From Dokdonella_A soli (lineage in GTDB: Bacteria; Pseudomonadota; Gammaproteobacteria; Xanthomonadales; Rhodanobacteraceae), in contig NZ_BAAAEU010000001.1 of assembly GCF_039523175.1 (NCBI RefSeq), forward strand, positions 418,587 to 482,586: a stretch of 64,000 bases of DNA, in the 5' to 3' direction. This document shows positions 46,287 to 55,399 of this stretch, piece by piece. The position numbers were made by a program, and so were the translations under genes. Each line of letters starts with the position of its first letter. Position 1 is the first letter of the stretch. The notes under the pieces are model-generated. The model made no database searches. It worked only from the letters and a program-made list of their open reading frames with translations, and was not told the DNA's origin.

Positions 46287-46310
46287 AATCAACCGATCCG
46301 AAACATGGAA

Positions 46311-47696
46311 TCAGCCGAGCGCGGCACCGCCGCGCTTGCGCACGATCAGCATCGCGAGTTCCAGCGACTGTTCGTAGTTGAGACGCGGATCGACCTGCGA
46401 CTTGTAGGCACGCGCCAGGTCCGACTCGGTCAGGTCGCGTGCGCCGCCCATGCACTCGGTGACGTTCTCGCCGGTGAGCTCGAGGTGTACACCACCGAGG
46501 CGCGTGCCGGCGACTGCGTGCGCGTCGAATGCGCGGTCGAGTTCGTTGCGGATGTTCTCGAAGCGGCGCGTCTTGACGCCGGTGCCGAGCGTCTCGGTAT
46601 TGCCGTGCATCGGATCGCAGACCCACAGCGGCTTGCGCCCTGCCGCCTTCATCGCGGCGAGCAGCGGCGGCAGCGCGGTCTCGACCTTCGCGGCGCCCAT
46701 GCGGTGGATCAGCGTGAGCCGGCCCGGGTCGTTGTCCGGGTCGAGTACGTCGACGAGGCGCAGCAACTGGTCCGGCGTGACCGAGGGGCCCACCTTGACC
46801 GCGATCGGATTGCGCAGGCCGCGGAAGTATTCAACGTGCGCGCCGTCGAGCGCCGCCGTGCGCATGCCGATCCACGGGAAGTGTGTGGACAGGTTGAACC
46901 AGCCCCACTGACGCGGCACCTGGCGCGTCAGCGCCTGCTCGTAGTGCAGCACCAGCGCTTCGTGCGAGGTGTAGAAATCGACGCGCTGGAAGCTGCCGAT
47001 CGACTCGCCGGCGAGCGTCTCCATGAAACGCAGCGAATTGCCGATCGACTCGACCATCGCGCTGTATTCGTCCTGCAGCGGCGAATGCTCGACCCAGCCG
47101 AGATCCCAGTATTCGGGATGGTGCAGGTCGGCGAAACCGCCGTCGACCAGCGCACGCACGAAGTTCATCGTCATCGCCGAACGCGCGTGGCCGCGGATCA
47201 GCCGCTGCGGATCGGCGCGGCGCGCCTCGGCGGTGAACGCGGCACCGTTGACGAGATCGCCGCGGTAGCTCGGCAGCGACACGCCGTCGCGCTCCTCCAT
47301 GTCGGCCGAACGCGGCTTCGCGTACTGGCCGGCGAAGCGGCCGACGCGCACGACCGGGAGCTTGAGGCCGTGCACGAGCACCAGGCTCATCTGCAGCATG
47401 ACCTTGAGGCGGTTCGAGATCAGCGGCGACGTGCAGTCGTCGAAGCTTTCCGCGCAATCACCGCCCTGCAGCAGGAAGCGCTTGCCGTCCGCGGCTTCGG
47501 CGAGCAGGTGTTTCAGCGCGAGGACCTCCCAGGAGGTGATCAGCGGCGGCAGCTCGTGCAGCTGCGCAAGCGCGCGCGCGAGCTCATCCCCGTCCGCATA
47601 CACCGGCTGCTGCGTGTGCGGGCACTGCTGCCACGACGAAGGCGTCCAGCCGGTGGCTTCGCGGACAGGTTGGATGGTGCGCTTGTTCGATCTCAT
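46311..47696 (-). CDS. 3-deoxy-7-phosphoheptulonate (DAHP) synthase, class II
   Basis: Class II DAHP synthase joins phosphoenolpyruvate and erythrose 4-phosphate in the first step of aromatic amino acid synthesis. The 461-residue product shows LQGGDCAESFDDC (metal-binding Cys), the GRFAGQYAKPRS segment, IHRMGAAKVETALPPLL (Arg and Lys of the substrate site), WVCDPMHGNT (metal His) and GGVHLELTGENVTECMGG (metal Glu). This plant-like class is typical of Xanthomonadales. The ATG at 47696 is used; a GTG three codons earlier is also possible. No strong ribosome site precedes either. Confidence 0.95.
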   Translation of the reverse strand: MRSNKRTIQPVREATGWTPSSWQQCPHTQQPVYADGDELARALAQLHELPPLITSWEVLALKHLLAEAADGKRFLLQGGDCAESFDDCTSPLISNRLKVMLQMSLVLVHGLKLPVVRVGRFAGQYAKPRSADMEERDGVSLPSYRGDLVNGAAFTAEARRADPQRLIRGHARSAMTMNFVRALVDGGFADLHHPEYWDLGWVEHSPLQDEYSAMVESIGNSLRFMETLAGESIGSFQRVDFYTSHEALVLHYEQALTRQVPRQWGWFNLSTHFPWIGMRTAALDGAHVEYFRGLRNPIAVKVGPSVTPDQLLRLVDVLDPDNDPGRLTLIHRMGAAKVETALPPLLAAMKAAGRKPLWVCDPMHGNTETLGTGVKTRRFENIRNELDRAFDAHAVAGTRLGGVHLELTGENVTECMGGARDLTESDLARAYKSQVDPRLNYEQSLELAMLIVRKRGGAALG

Positions 47697-47773
47697 GGCG
47701 ATCACGTTTGCTGCACTGCGGAAAACGATAATGCCACAGGCTTGGCGCCGTGCCTAATGACGAATACGGGCCC

Positions 47774-48307
47774 TCAGGAACGCCGCGCCGGCAACGCATC
47801 CGCGCGCCTGCGGAATCCGGCCCACAGTGCGCCGCCGCCGAGCAGCACGAAGCAGATCAAGGTCCAGCCCGGCATCGTCAATCCAAGGAAGGTCCAGCTG
47901 ATCTCGCCGCAGTCTCCACTCGCCATGAACGCCTTCTTGATCGCCTCGGCGATCGGGAACGCATCGAGCAGGTAGTTGAGCCCGGGCCCGCAGCCCTCCA
48001 TCAACGGATCATGCGGCGTGAACTGCACGATCAGGTGGCGTACCGCGACGACCGCGCCGACCGCGGCAGCGATCGCGACCAGGATGGCGTAGATGCGCCG
48101 ACCGCTCGCGCGCGGCGCGTGCAGGCCGCCGACGATGAAGAAGATTCCCATCGCGATGAACGCGACGCGCTGAAAGATGCATTTCGGGCACGGCTCGATG
48201 TGCATCTGGAATTGTTCGAAGAGCGCATACGCAAGCAGCGCGATGCAGGCCAGTGCGCCGGTGAGGAATTGCGCGCGGAAGGACCAGGCAAATGGATTCG
48301 GATTCAT
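47774..48307 (-). CDS. dsbB: Disulfide bond formation protein DsbB
   Basis: DsbB reoxidises DsbA in the inner membrane and passes the electrons to ubiquinone. The 177-residue product has four transmembrane helices. The first periplasmic loop holds the C-x2-C pair in EPCPKCIFQR, and the second holds the other cysteine pair in MEGCGPGLNYLL and ASGDCGEISW. Arg in CIFQRVAF is the conserved quinone-binding residue. It starts 50 bases after the Alg10-like gene, in the same direction. DsbA is not in the window. Confidence 0.95.
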   Translation of the reverse strand: MNPNPFAWSFRAQFLTGALACIALLAYALFEQFQMHIEPCPKCIFQRVAFIAMGIFFIVGGLHAPRASGRRIYAILVAIAAAVGAVVAVRHLIVQFTPHDPLMEGCGPGLNYLLDAFPIAEAIKKAFMASGDCGEISWTFLGLTMPGWTLICFVLLGGGALWAGFRRRADALPARRS

Positions 48308-48357
48308 TGCGTGTCCGTACAGGAATGAAGGGAAGGGTTCCGCCCCGGATCGCGGGC

Positions 48358-49551
48358 CTATAGGAAGAACCGGCCGCCGATGATCCCGGAAAACGCGTAG
48401 ACCGCAAGAGCCAGCCAAAGTGCCAAGGTCGCATATTCGATCGCGCGACTGCGATGCTCGCGGAACGCGAGCCAGAGCACGAGCGGCACCAGCACGTAGC
48501 GCTGTTCGATCAGCCACGACGCGGCGAGGAACAAGGCCGCGAACGGATACAGCCAGGCCGCCTCGCGCGGACGCAGCTTCGTCGGCGCGAGACCGCACGC
48601 GGCGAGCACCATCACCACGCCGGCCAGTGCGCGCCACACCGCGTCGCGATCGAGCGCCTGCAGGAACGCGTTGCGAGGATAGAAGTCCGGCAGCGCGGAA
48701 TTGTAGGGATTGTCGGCGTGAAACGCCCACCAGTAGAGCGCGAACAGCACAAGCGGAACGACGATCAGCCAGGGCCGCGCTCGCGTCCATTCCGCGAATC
48801 GACGCAGGCCCGCCAAGGTCTGCAACGGCAGCAATGCGCCAGCAAGGAACAAGGCGAAGAACGGATTGCCGAGGTGCAATGTCAGCTCAGGATGCAGCGC
48901 CGCTTGGCCGTGCGACAGCGAAATCGAGCCGTTCCAGGCCCAGAACGCGAGGAACAGCGCGATCGGTGCCGCATACGGCGCGCCGATCGCCACGAGAGTT
49001 CTCCAGCGCGCGAGACCATGCTCACGCCACGTCGGCCATATCGCGACCGCGCCGAGAAACGCGGCCCAGACCACGTCGTTCTGGCGGACCAGCACGACGC
49101 AGCTCAAGGCCAGCACAGCCAGTGCATGCCGGCGCGACAACGTGGCAACGCTCGCCCACAGGATCAGCGCAAGCGCGAGCACGTCGGTATAAACGAGGAA
49201 GCACAACGGCACGAGGATCGGCAGCGCGATCAACTGGGCGGTCGCGATGCTCTCGGTGTCAGGCCACAGGCGGCGGCGCAGCGCGTGGAACCCGGCCAGC
49301 GCGGCGAGTCCGAACAGTGCATTGATCGCGCGCGCTGCGCCGAGCGAGTCCAGCCCGGACATCCAGAGCAGCGCCGCGACCGCGGCGTGATAGCCGGGGA
49401 TCGTCGTCAGGTAGACGTCGAGTAAGCGGAAATCGCCGTGACGGAGCAGATGGATCTGCGCGTAATGGTAGATCTCGTCGCCGCGTGCCGCGCCGTGGAG
49501 CGAAAGCACGATCGCCGCCACATAGAGAACGCCAAGCCCGATGCCGAGCAT
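48358..49551 (-). CDS. Alg10/DIE2-like multispanning membrane glycosyltransferase
   Basis: The 397-residue protein has about ten hydrophobic helices. It carries the pattern of the Alg10 (DIE2) family: an acidic N-terminal luminal/periplasmic motif (ARGDEIYHYAQIHLLRHGDF followed by TTIPGYHA), the VLVRQNDVVWAAF helix and a C-terminal IEQRYVLVPLVLWLAF segment. In eukaryotes Alg10 adds the last glucose to the dolichol-linked oligosaccharide. A bacterial homolog would be expected to glycosylate a polyprenyl-linked substrate at the periplasmic face. These matches are by eye, so other GT-C families remain possible. The start MLGIGLGVLYV is preferred to a longer frame that overlaps the rplQ terminator region. 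Confidence 0.75.
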   Translation of the reverse strand: MLGIGLGVLYVAAIVLSLHGAARGDEIYHYAQIHLLRHGDFRLLDVYLTTIPGYHAAVAALLWMSGLDSLGAARAINALFGLAALAGFHALRRRLWPDTESIATAQLIALPILVPLCFLVYTDVLALALILWASVATLSRRHALAVLALSCVVLVRQNDVVWAAFLGAVAIWPTWREHGLARWRTLVAIGAPYAAPIALFLAFWAWNGSISLSHGQAALHPELTLHLGNPFFALFLAGALLPLQTLAGLRRFAEWTRARPWLIVVPLVLFALYWWAFHADNPYNSALPDFYPRNAFLQALDRDAVWRALAGVVMVLAACGLAPTKLRPREAAWLYPFAALFLAASWLIEQRYVLVPLVLWLAFREHRSRAIEYATLALWLALAVYAFSGIIGGRFFL

Positions 49552-49602
49552 GAACGTCGAGCGAGCCGACGCAGTCGATCGCGCGGGATTTCGGGAACCC
49601 GG

Positions 49603-49631
49603 AAAAGCAAAGCCCCGGTCATGCCGGGGCT
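49603..49631 (-). terminator. Rho-independent terminator of the S10-spc-alpha cluster
   Basis: On the minus strand AGCCCCGG (49631-49624), loop CATGA, CCGGGGCT (49618-49611), then TTGCTTTTCC. It begins 24 bases after the rplQ stop codon and marks the end of the ribosomal protein transcription unit before the Alg10-like gene. Confidence 0.88.
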
Positions 49632-49655
49632 CGCTTGAACCGGGTGAGCCTGCGC

Positions 49656-50045
49656 TCAATCGGCCGCCTGTTCAGCACTGTCGGTGCGCGGACGGTCGAC
49701 CAGTTCGACATACGCCATCGGCGCATTGTCGCCGGCGCGGAAACCGCACTTCAGCAGGCGCAGATAGCCGCCCTTGCGCTCGCGGTAACGCGGGCCGAGC
49801 TCGACGAACAGCTTGCCGACCGCCTGCTTGTCGCGCAGGCGCGCGAACGCGAGGCGGCGATTCGCGACGCCGTCAGTCTTCGCCAGAGTGATCAGCGGCT
49901 CGGCGACGCGGCGAAGTTCCTTCGCCTTCGGCAACGTGGTGCGAATCAGCTCGTGCTTGAACAGCGACGCGGCCATGTTCTTGAACATCGCTTCGCGATG
50001 GCTCGACGTGCGATTGAGTTTGCGGCCGGATTTCATGTGGCGCAT
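49656..50045 (-). CDS. rplQ: 50S ribosomal protein L17
   Basis: L17 binds 23S rRNA domains near the exit tunnel. The 129-residue product begins MRHMKSGRKLNRTSSHREAM, the family N terminus, and has an acidic-alanine tail after VELVDRP. It is the last gene of the alpha operon and is followed by a Rho-independent terminator. GAGGA lies eight bases before the ATG. The 112-base gap to rpoA holds a terminator-like hairpin. Confidence 0.97.
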   Translation of the reverse strand: MRHMKSGRKLNRTSSHREAMFKNMAASLFKHELIRTTLPKAKELRRVAEPLITLAKTDGVANRRLAFARLRDKQAVGKLFVELGPRYRERKGGYLRLLKCGFRAGDNAPMAYVELVDRPRTDSAEQAAD

Positions 50046-50077
50046 GGTGAATTCCTCGATATCTCAATTGTTATGAA

Positions 50078-50099
50078 AAGCCGGCGGCATGGCCGGCTT
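50078..50099 (-). terminator. Terminator-like hairpin between rpoA and rplQ
   Basis: On the minus strand AAGCCGGC, loop CATGCC, GCCGGCTT followed by TTCATAAC. It lies between two genes that are normally co-transcribed, so it may partly end transcription after rpoA or protect the upstream message. Confidence 0.6.
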
Positions 50100-50157
50100 C
50101 CCGCGGAGAATCCCGCTTATATTGACTTCATTCCGGCGCGGAGCGACCGGGTACCAC

Positions 50158-51156
50158 TCAGCCCAACTGCATGCCGTGCACGAGACCCGGCGGCGGCCAG
50201 CTGTCGAGTTTCATGCCGAGCTGCAGGCCACGCTGGTAAAGCACGTCCTTGATCTCGGTGAGCGACTTCTTGCCCAGGTTCGGCGTCTTCAACAGCTCGA
50301 CTTCGGTCTTCTGCACGAGGTCGCCGATGTAATAGATGCTTTCGGCCTTGAGGCAGTTCGCCGAACGCACGGTCAGCTCGAGGTCGTCGATCGGTCGCAG
50401 CAGCACCGGGTCGACGCCGCTCTTGTCGGCCTTCGCGTCAGCGCTCTCGCGGCGCGTGAAATCACCGAACACGCTGATCTGGTCCTGCAGGATCTCGGCG
50501 GCCTTGCGAACCGCTTCCTCGGCATCGATCGCGCCGTTGGTCTCGACGTCAAGCACGAGCTTGTCGAGGTCGGTGCGCTGCTCGAGACGCGCGCTGTCGA
50601 CGTTGTAGGCGACGCGACGGACCGGGCAGAACGAGGCATCGAGCTGCAGGCGGCCGATCGGACGCGCTTCTTCGTCCGGCAGGCGACGCGCCGTGGCCGG
50701 CTGGTAGCCGACGCCGCGCGAGACCTTCAGGCGCATGTTCAGCGCGATGTCCTTGGTCAGGTGGCAGATCACGTGATCCGGGTTGACGATCTCGACCGTG
50801 TGGTCGACCTTGATGTCACCCGCGGTGACGACGCCCTTGCCCTTCTTGCTGAGCGTGAGCGTGGTTTCTTCACCACTGTGCATGCGGATCGAGACGTCCT
50901 TGAGATTCAGCAGAACCTCGATGACATCTTCCTGCAGGCCCTCGAGCGTGGTGTACTCATGGAGTACGCCGTCGATCTCGACCTCGATGATCGCGCTGCC
51001 CGGAATGGACGAAAGCAGCACGCGACGCAGCGCGTTGCCAAGCGTATGGCCGAAGCCGCGCTCCAGCGGCTCGACGACGACCCGGGCGCGGTCTGCGCCG
51101 ATGCGCTCGACTTGGATGCTGCGCGGACGCAGCACGTTGATGGACGATCCCGCCAT
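50158..51156 (-). CDS. rpoA: RNA polymerase subunit alpha
   Basis: The alpha subunit nucleates RNA polymerase assembly and binds activators and UP elements. The 332-residue product has the assembly domain (LEPLERGFGHTLGNALRRVLLSSIPG) and, after an acidic linker, the C-terminal DNA-contact domain (ELTVRSANCLKAESIYYIGDL, then LGKKSLTEIKDVL). Length matches the family. It sits between rpsD and rplQ as in other gammaproteobacteria. Confidence 0.98.
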   Translation of the reverse strand: MAGSSINVLRPRSIQVERIGADRARVVVEPLERGFGHTLGNALRRVLLSSIPGSAIIEVEIDGVLHEYTTLEGLQEDVIEVLLNLKDVSIRMHSGEETTLTLSKKGKGVVTAGDIKVDHTVEIVNPDHVICHLTKDIALNMRLKVSRGVGYQPATARRLPDEEARPIGRLQLDASFCPVRRVAYNVDSARLEQRTDLDKLVLDVETNGAIDAEEAVRKAAEILQDQISVFGDFTRRESADAKADKSGVDPVLLRPIDDLELTVRSANCLKAESIYYIGDLVQKTEVELLKTPNLGKKSLTEIKDVLYQRGLQLGMKLDSWPPPGLVHGMQLG

Positions 51157-51234
51157 ATGAGGTTGACTCCAAGAATCCAGGTGGACTCTTCAGGTGGTGT
51201 GTATATCGCTGAAAACCAGATGCAACGGGTTTTC

Positions 51235-51867
<633 letters not shown>

Positions 51868-51880
51868 TCTCTTGCCTCCC

Positions 51881-52273
51881 TTACACGCGACGCTTCTTCG
51901 GCGGACGGCATCCGTTGTGCGGAATCGGCGTCACGTCGATGATGTTGGTTACCTTGAAGCCCGCGTTGTTCAGCGAGCGCACGGCGGATTCGCGACCCGG
52001 GCCGGGGCCCTTGATGCGCACTTCCACGGTCTTCACGCCGTAGTCGGCGGCAGCGCGCGCAGCCTTGTCGGCGGCGACCTGCGCCGCGAACGGCGTCGAC
52101 TTGCGCGAGCCACGGAAACCCGCGCCGCCGGCAGTCGCCCAGGAAAGCGCGTTGCCCTGACGGTCGGTGATCGTGACCACGGTGTTGTTGAACGAAGCCT
52201 GCACATGGGCGACGGCATCCGTCACCACGCGCTTGGTCTTCTTCTTAGCCTTGACTGCAACCGGCTTGTTCAT
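51881..52273 (-). CDS. rpsK: 30S ribosomal protein S11
   Basis: S11 lies on the platform of the 30S subunit near the E site. The 130-residue product has an extended basic N terminus (VKAKKKTKRVVTDAVAHV), the central GATAGGAGFRGSRKSTPFAAQ-like core with the conserved PFAAQ, and ends DVTPIPHNGCRPPKKRRV, the invariant S11 tail. Confidence 0.98.
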   Translation of the reverse strand: MNKPVAVKAKKKTKRVVTDAVAHVQASFNNTVVTITDRQGNALSWATAGGAGFRGSRKSTPFAAQVAADKAARAAADYGVKTVEVRIKGPGPGRESAVRSLNNAGFKVTNIIDVTPIPHNGCRPPKKRRV

Positions 52274-52291
52274 GGGTCCGGGGTGTCCTCG

Positions 52292-52648
52292 TTATTTCTT
52301 GATGGCGCGACGCGGGCCCTTGCGGGTGCGCGCGTTGGTGCGAGTGCGCTGGCCGCGCAGCGGCAGGCCGCGGCGGTGGCGCAGGCCGCGATAGGTGCCG
52401 AGGTCGATCAGACGCTTGATCGACATGCCGACTTCGCGACGCAGATCGCCTTCGACGCCGAACTTGGCGATCTCATGGCGCAGCTTGTCGACTTCGGCCT
52501 CGGTCAGGTCCTTGATCTTGGCGGCCGGATTCACGCCCGCAGCCGCGCAGACTTTCTTCGACCGCGAACGGCCGACGCCGAAAATGCTCTGCAGGCCGAT
52601 CACGACATGCTTCTGAACCGGCAGATTGACACCCGCAATGCGTGCCAT
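52292..52648 (-). CDS. rpsM: 30S ribosomal protein S13
   Basis: S13 sits in the head of the 30S subunit and contacts the 50S and P-site tRNA. The 118-residue product starts MARIAGVNLPVQKHVVIGL, contains the helix-hairpin-helix IFGVGRSRSKKV and ends LRGQRTRTNARTRKGPRRAIKK. A longer open frame upstream (30 codons) is rejected since it lacks any family match. The rpmJ gene, which in many relatives lies just upstream, is absent; a strong -10 box is present instead. Confidence 0.98.
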   Translation of the reverse strand: MARIAGVNLPVQKHVVIGLQSIFGVGRSRSKKVCAAAGVNPAAKIKDLTEAEVDKLRHEIAKFGVEGDLRREVGMSIKRLIDLGTYRGLRHRRGLPLRGQRTRTNARTRKGPRRAIKK

Positions 52649-52693
52649 GCTTGATGATCTCCAAATACTACTTAAGTGCGCAGGGAACTTGAC

Positions 52694-52699
52694 ATTATA
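52694..52699 (-). promoter_or_regulatory. Possible -10 box of an internal promoter before rpsM
   Basis: On the minus strand a perfect TATAAT (52699-52694) lies 45 bases upstream of the rpsM ATG, in the secY-rpsM gap where the alpha operon promoter is usually found. The best 17-bp-spaced -35 (TTTCCC) is weak. Transcription would begin near 52687. Confidence 0.5.
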
Positions 52700-52760
52700 T
52701 CCGGATTGTCGCAGCCGGGAAACCCCTCGCCGCACCACTCCGGATTGTGACTTCTTGAGC

Positions 52761-54074
52761 TCAACGGCCGCGCAGGTTCGCCTTCTTGAGCAGACTTTCG
52801 TACTGATGCGAGACCAGGTGTGCCTGGACCTGGGCGGTGAAGTCCATGACCACGACCACCACGATCAGCAGGGACGTGCCGCCGAAATAGAACGGCACGT
52901 GCCACGCGTTGCGCAGCAGGTCGGGCACCAGGCAGACCGCGACCAGGTACAGCGCGCCGGCGCCGGTCAGGCGGGTCAGCACGCCGTCGATATAATCGGC
53001 GGTCGCCTTGCCCGGGCGCAGGCCCGGAATCAGCGCGCCGGAGCGCTTCAGGTTGTCCGCGGTTTCCTGCGAATTGAACGTCAGCGCCGTGTAGAAATAC
53101 GCGAAAATGATGATCAGGAGCGCGTAGATCAGCATGTGCAGCGGCTCTCCCGGCCCCAGCGAGGCGGTCAGCACCTGCAGCCAGTGGATCTCGCTCGAGT
53201 TGTTGAACCAGGTCGCCGCGGTCGCCGGGAACATCAGCAGCGACGACGCGAAGATCGGCGGAATCACGCCCGACATGTTGATCTTCAGCGGCAGATGCGA
53301 GCTCTGGTTCATGTACGCCTTGCCGGCACCACCCTGGCGCCGCGCATAGTTCACGGTGATGCGGCGCTGGCCGCGCTCCATGAACACCACGAACGCGGTC
53401 ACCGCGAGCACCAGCGCAAAAACGATCAGCACGCGCAGGATCGGCATCTCACCGGTCTGTGCCATGCCCAGCGTATGCACGACAGCGGCCGGCAGACCGG
53501 CGACGATGCCGGCGAAGATCAGCAGCGAGATACCGTTTCCGATGCCGCGCTCGGTGATCTGCTCGCCCAGCCACATCAGGAACATCGTACCGGCGGTCAG
53601 GCCGACCATCGTCGTCAACACGAAGCTCGGGCCCGGCGCATAGACGATGCCGGCCTGGAGCTGCAGCATGGTCGCGACACCGAACGACTGGAAGATGGCC
53701 AGCGCCAGCGTACCGATGCGCGTGTAGGTGGTCAGCTTGCGCCGACCCGATTCGCCTTCCTTGCGCAGCGCCTGCCAGCTCGGCACCACCGTCGCAAACA
53801 TCTGCACGATGATCGACGCCGAGATGTACGGAATCACGCCCAGTGCGAATATCGACATGCGGCTCAACGCACCGCCCGAGAACATGTTGAACATGTCCAG
53901 CAGACCACCTGCCTTGCCCAGCAGCTCCGCCATCCGCTCCGGATTGACGCCCGGCAACGGAATGAACGAGCCGAGCCGGTACACGACCAGCGCGCCGACC
54001 ACGAACAGCAGACGCTGCTTGAGCTCGGTCAGCTTGCCGAGTGAAGCGAGCGGGTTGGACTGCGAAGACGCCAC
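52761..54074 (-). CDS. secY: Preprotein translocase subunit SecY
   Basis: SecY forms the protein-conducting channel of the inner membrane with SecE and SecG. The 437-residue product has ten transmembrane helices; features are the N-terminal LKQRLLFVVGALVVYRLGSFIPLPG, the plug region GALSRMSIFALGVIPYISASI and the conserved loops GQRRITVNYARR and GLRPGKATADYIDGVLTRLT. It begins with GTG and follows rplO by four bases in the standard spc order. Confidence 0.98.
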   Translation of the reverse strand: MASSQSNPLASLGKLTELKQRLLFVVGALVVYRLGSFIPLPGVNPERMAELLGKAGGLLDMFNMFSGGALSRMSIFALGVIPYISASIIVQMFATVVPSWQALRKEGESGRRKLTTYTRIGTLALAIFQSFGVATMLQLQAGIVYAPGPSFVLTTMVGLTAGTMFLMWLGEQITERGIGNGISLLIFAGIVAGLPAAVVHTLGMAQTGEMPILRVLIVFALVLAVTAFVVFMERGQRRITVNYARRQGGAGKAYMNQSSHLPLKINMSGVIPPIFASSLLMFPATAATWFNNSSEIHWLQVLTASLGPGEPLHMLIYALLIIIFAYFYTALTFNSQETADNLKRSGALIPGLRPGKATADYIDGVLTRLTGAGALYLVAVCLVPDLLRNAWHVPFYFGGTSLLIVVVVVMDFTAQVQAHLVSHQYESLLKKANLRGR

Positions 54075-54078
54075 GCGC

Positions 54079-54513
54079 CTACTCCACGCTGCCGCCGGCA
54101 GCCTCGATGGCCGCCTTGGCGCCTGCGGTCACGGCGACGCCCTTGAGCTTGAGGGCGCGCTTGATCTCGCCCTTCTTGACGATCTTGGCGCGCACGGCGC
54201 GCGTCTCGATCAGGCCGGCGGCCTTCAGTGCGTCGAAATCGACGACATCGGCCTTCAGCGAATCGAGCTGGTACAGCAGCACTTCGCTGACTTCGCCGGC
54301 CTTCTTCGAGCGGAAGCCGACCTTCGGCAGGCGACGCTGCAGCGGCATCTGGCCGCCTTCGAAACCGGCCTTGACCTTGCCCTTGCCGGAGCGCGCGAAC
54401 TGGCCCTTGTGGCCGCGGCCCGCGGTCTTGCCGAGGCCCGAGCCGATGCCGCGACCGACGCGGACACGGTCCTTGCGGGCGCCTTCGGCAGGCTTGAGTG
54501 TATTGAGACGCAT
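54079..54513 (-). CDS. rplO: 50S ribosomal protein L15
   Basis: L15 binds late in 50S assembly. The 144-residue product begins MRLNTLKPAEGARKDRVRVG and has the glycine-rich GIGSGLGKTAGRGHKGQFARSG region, then the L15/L18e fold ending AAIEAAGGSVE. The short upstream open stretch is excluded because the conserved N terminus starts here. A hairpin with 12-bp arms lies just upstream at 54545-54573. Confidence 0.98.
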   Translation of the reverse strand: MRLNTLKPAEGARKDRVRVGRGIGSGLGKTAGRGHKGQFARSGKGKVKAGFEGGQMPLQRRLPKVGFRSKKAGEVSEVLLYQLDSLKADVVDFDALKAAGLIETRAVRAKIVKKGEIKRALKLKGVAVTAGAKAAIEAAGGSVE

Positions 54514-54544
54514 GGAATCGACTCCAGAATGATTCTTCATTTTC

Positions 54545-54573
54545 GGGCACTGAACCCGTGGTTCAATGCCCGC
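54545..54573 (-). other. Intercistronic hairpin between rpmD and rplO
   Basis: In the minus-strand message the arms CGGGCAUUGAAC and GUUCAGUGCCCG pair over 12 positions with one U-G wobble and a 5-base loop. It is not followed by a U-run, so it is more likely a processing or stability element than a terminator. Confidence 0.55.
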
Positions 54574-54579
54574 GACGCG

Positions 54580-54786
54580 TTAGGCGCTTTCTTCGACGCG
54601 GACCAGGTAGCTGACCTGGTTGATCAGGCCGCGCACCGACGGAGAATCCGTCAGTTCGCGCACGTCGTTGAGCTTGCGCAGGCCGAGTGCGCGCACGCTG
54701 ATGCGATGGCGCTCCTGGCATCCGTTGATGCTCTTGAACAGGCGCACACGGATCGTCTTGCTTGCGTTCGTCTTGGTCTTAGCCAT
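54580..54786 (-). CDS. rpmD: 50S ribosomal protein L30
   Basis: L30 is a small peripheral 50S protein, 68 residues here, with the conserved TIRVRLFKSINGCQERHR start and a second strand-helix unit (ALGLRKLNDVRELTDSPSVRGLINQ). Its start codon overlaps the end of rpsE by eight bases, so translation is coupled. Confidence 0.96.
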   Translation of the reverse strand: MAKTKTNASKTIRVRLFKSINGCQERHRISVRALGLRKLNDVRELTDSPSVRGLINQVSYLVRVEESA

Positions 54787-55291
54787 TGCCGAGCACCTCA
54801 TCGACCGTCTTGCCGCGCTTGGAAGCGATGCGCTCCGGCGACACCATCGCCTGCAGGCCGTTGATCGTCGCGCGGACCAGGTTGATCGGATTGCGCGAAC
54901 CCACTGCCTTGGCGAGAACGTTCTTCACGCCCACGACTTCGAGCACCGCGCGCATCGCGCCACCGGCGATCACGCCGGTACCTTCCGATGCGGGCTGCAT
55001 GAAGACCTTGGCCGCGCCATGATTCGCCTTGACCGCATGGAACAGCGTGCCATTGTTGAGCTGGATCTTGACCATGCCCTTGCGCGCACGCTCCATCGCC
55101 TTCGAGATCGCGACCGGCACTTCGCGTGCCTTGCCGTAGCCAAAGCCGACGCGGCCATCGCCGTCGCCAACCACGGTCAGCGCCGTGAAGCTCATCTGGC
55201 GGCCGCCCTTGACGGTCTTCGCCACGCGGTTCACGGCGATCAGCTTCTCGAGGAAGCCGTCGCTGTTTTCACGTTCGTTGCTGTTCGCCAT
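54779..55291 (-). CDS. rpsE: 30S ribosomal protein S5
   Basis: S5 helps decoding accuracy on the 30S body. The 170-residue product has the S5 double-stranded-RNA-binding-like domain (EKLIAVNRVAKTVKGGRQMSF, GYGKAREVPVAISKAMERA) and the C-terminal domain with GTGVIAGGAMRAVLEVVGVKN and GSRNPINLVRAT. It overlaps rpmD and follows rplR by 108 bases. Confidence 0.98.
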   Translation of the reverse strand: MANSNERENSDGFLEKLIAVNRVAKTVKGGRQMSFTALTVVGDGDGRVGFGYGKAREVPVAISKAMERARKGMVKIQLNNGTLFHAVKANHGAAKVFMQPASEGTGVIAGGAMRAVLEVVGVKNVLAKAVGSRNPINLVRATINGLQAMVSPERIASKRGKTVDEVLGNG

Positions 55292-55399
55292 GTTTCACCT
55301 TTCGTGCCGCCCCGGAGGGTGCGGACTTCTGCTTGCGGCGATGCCGCTTGGAGTTGTGTTGAATCTGTCGACAGTCAAATGCCCAGGGCCAATACGGCC

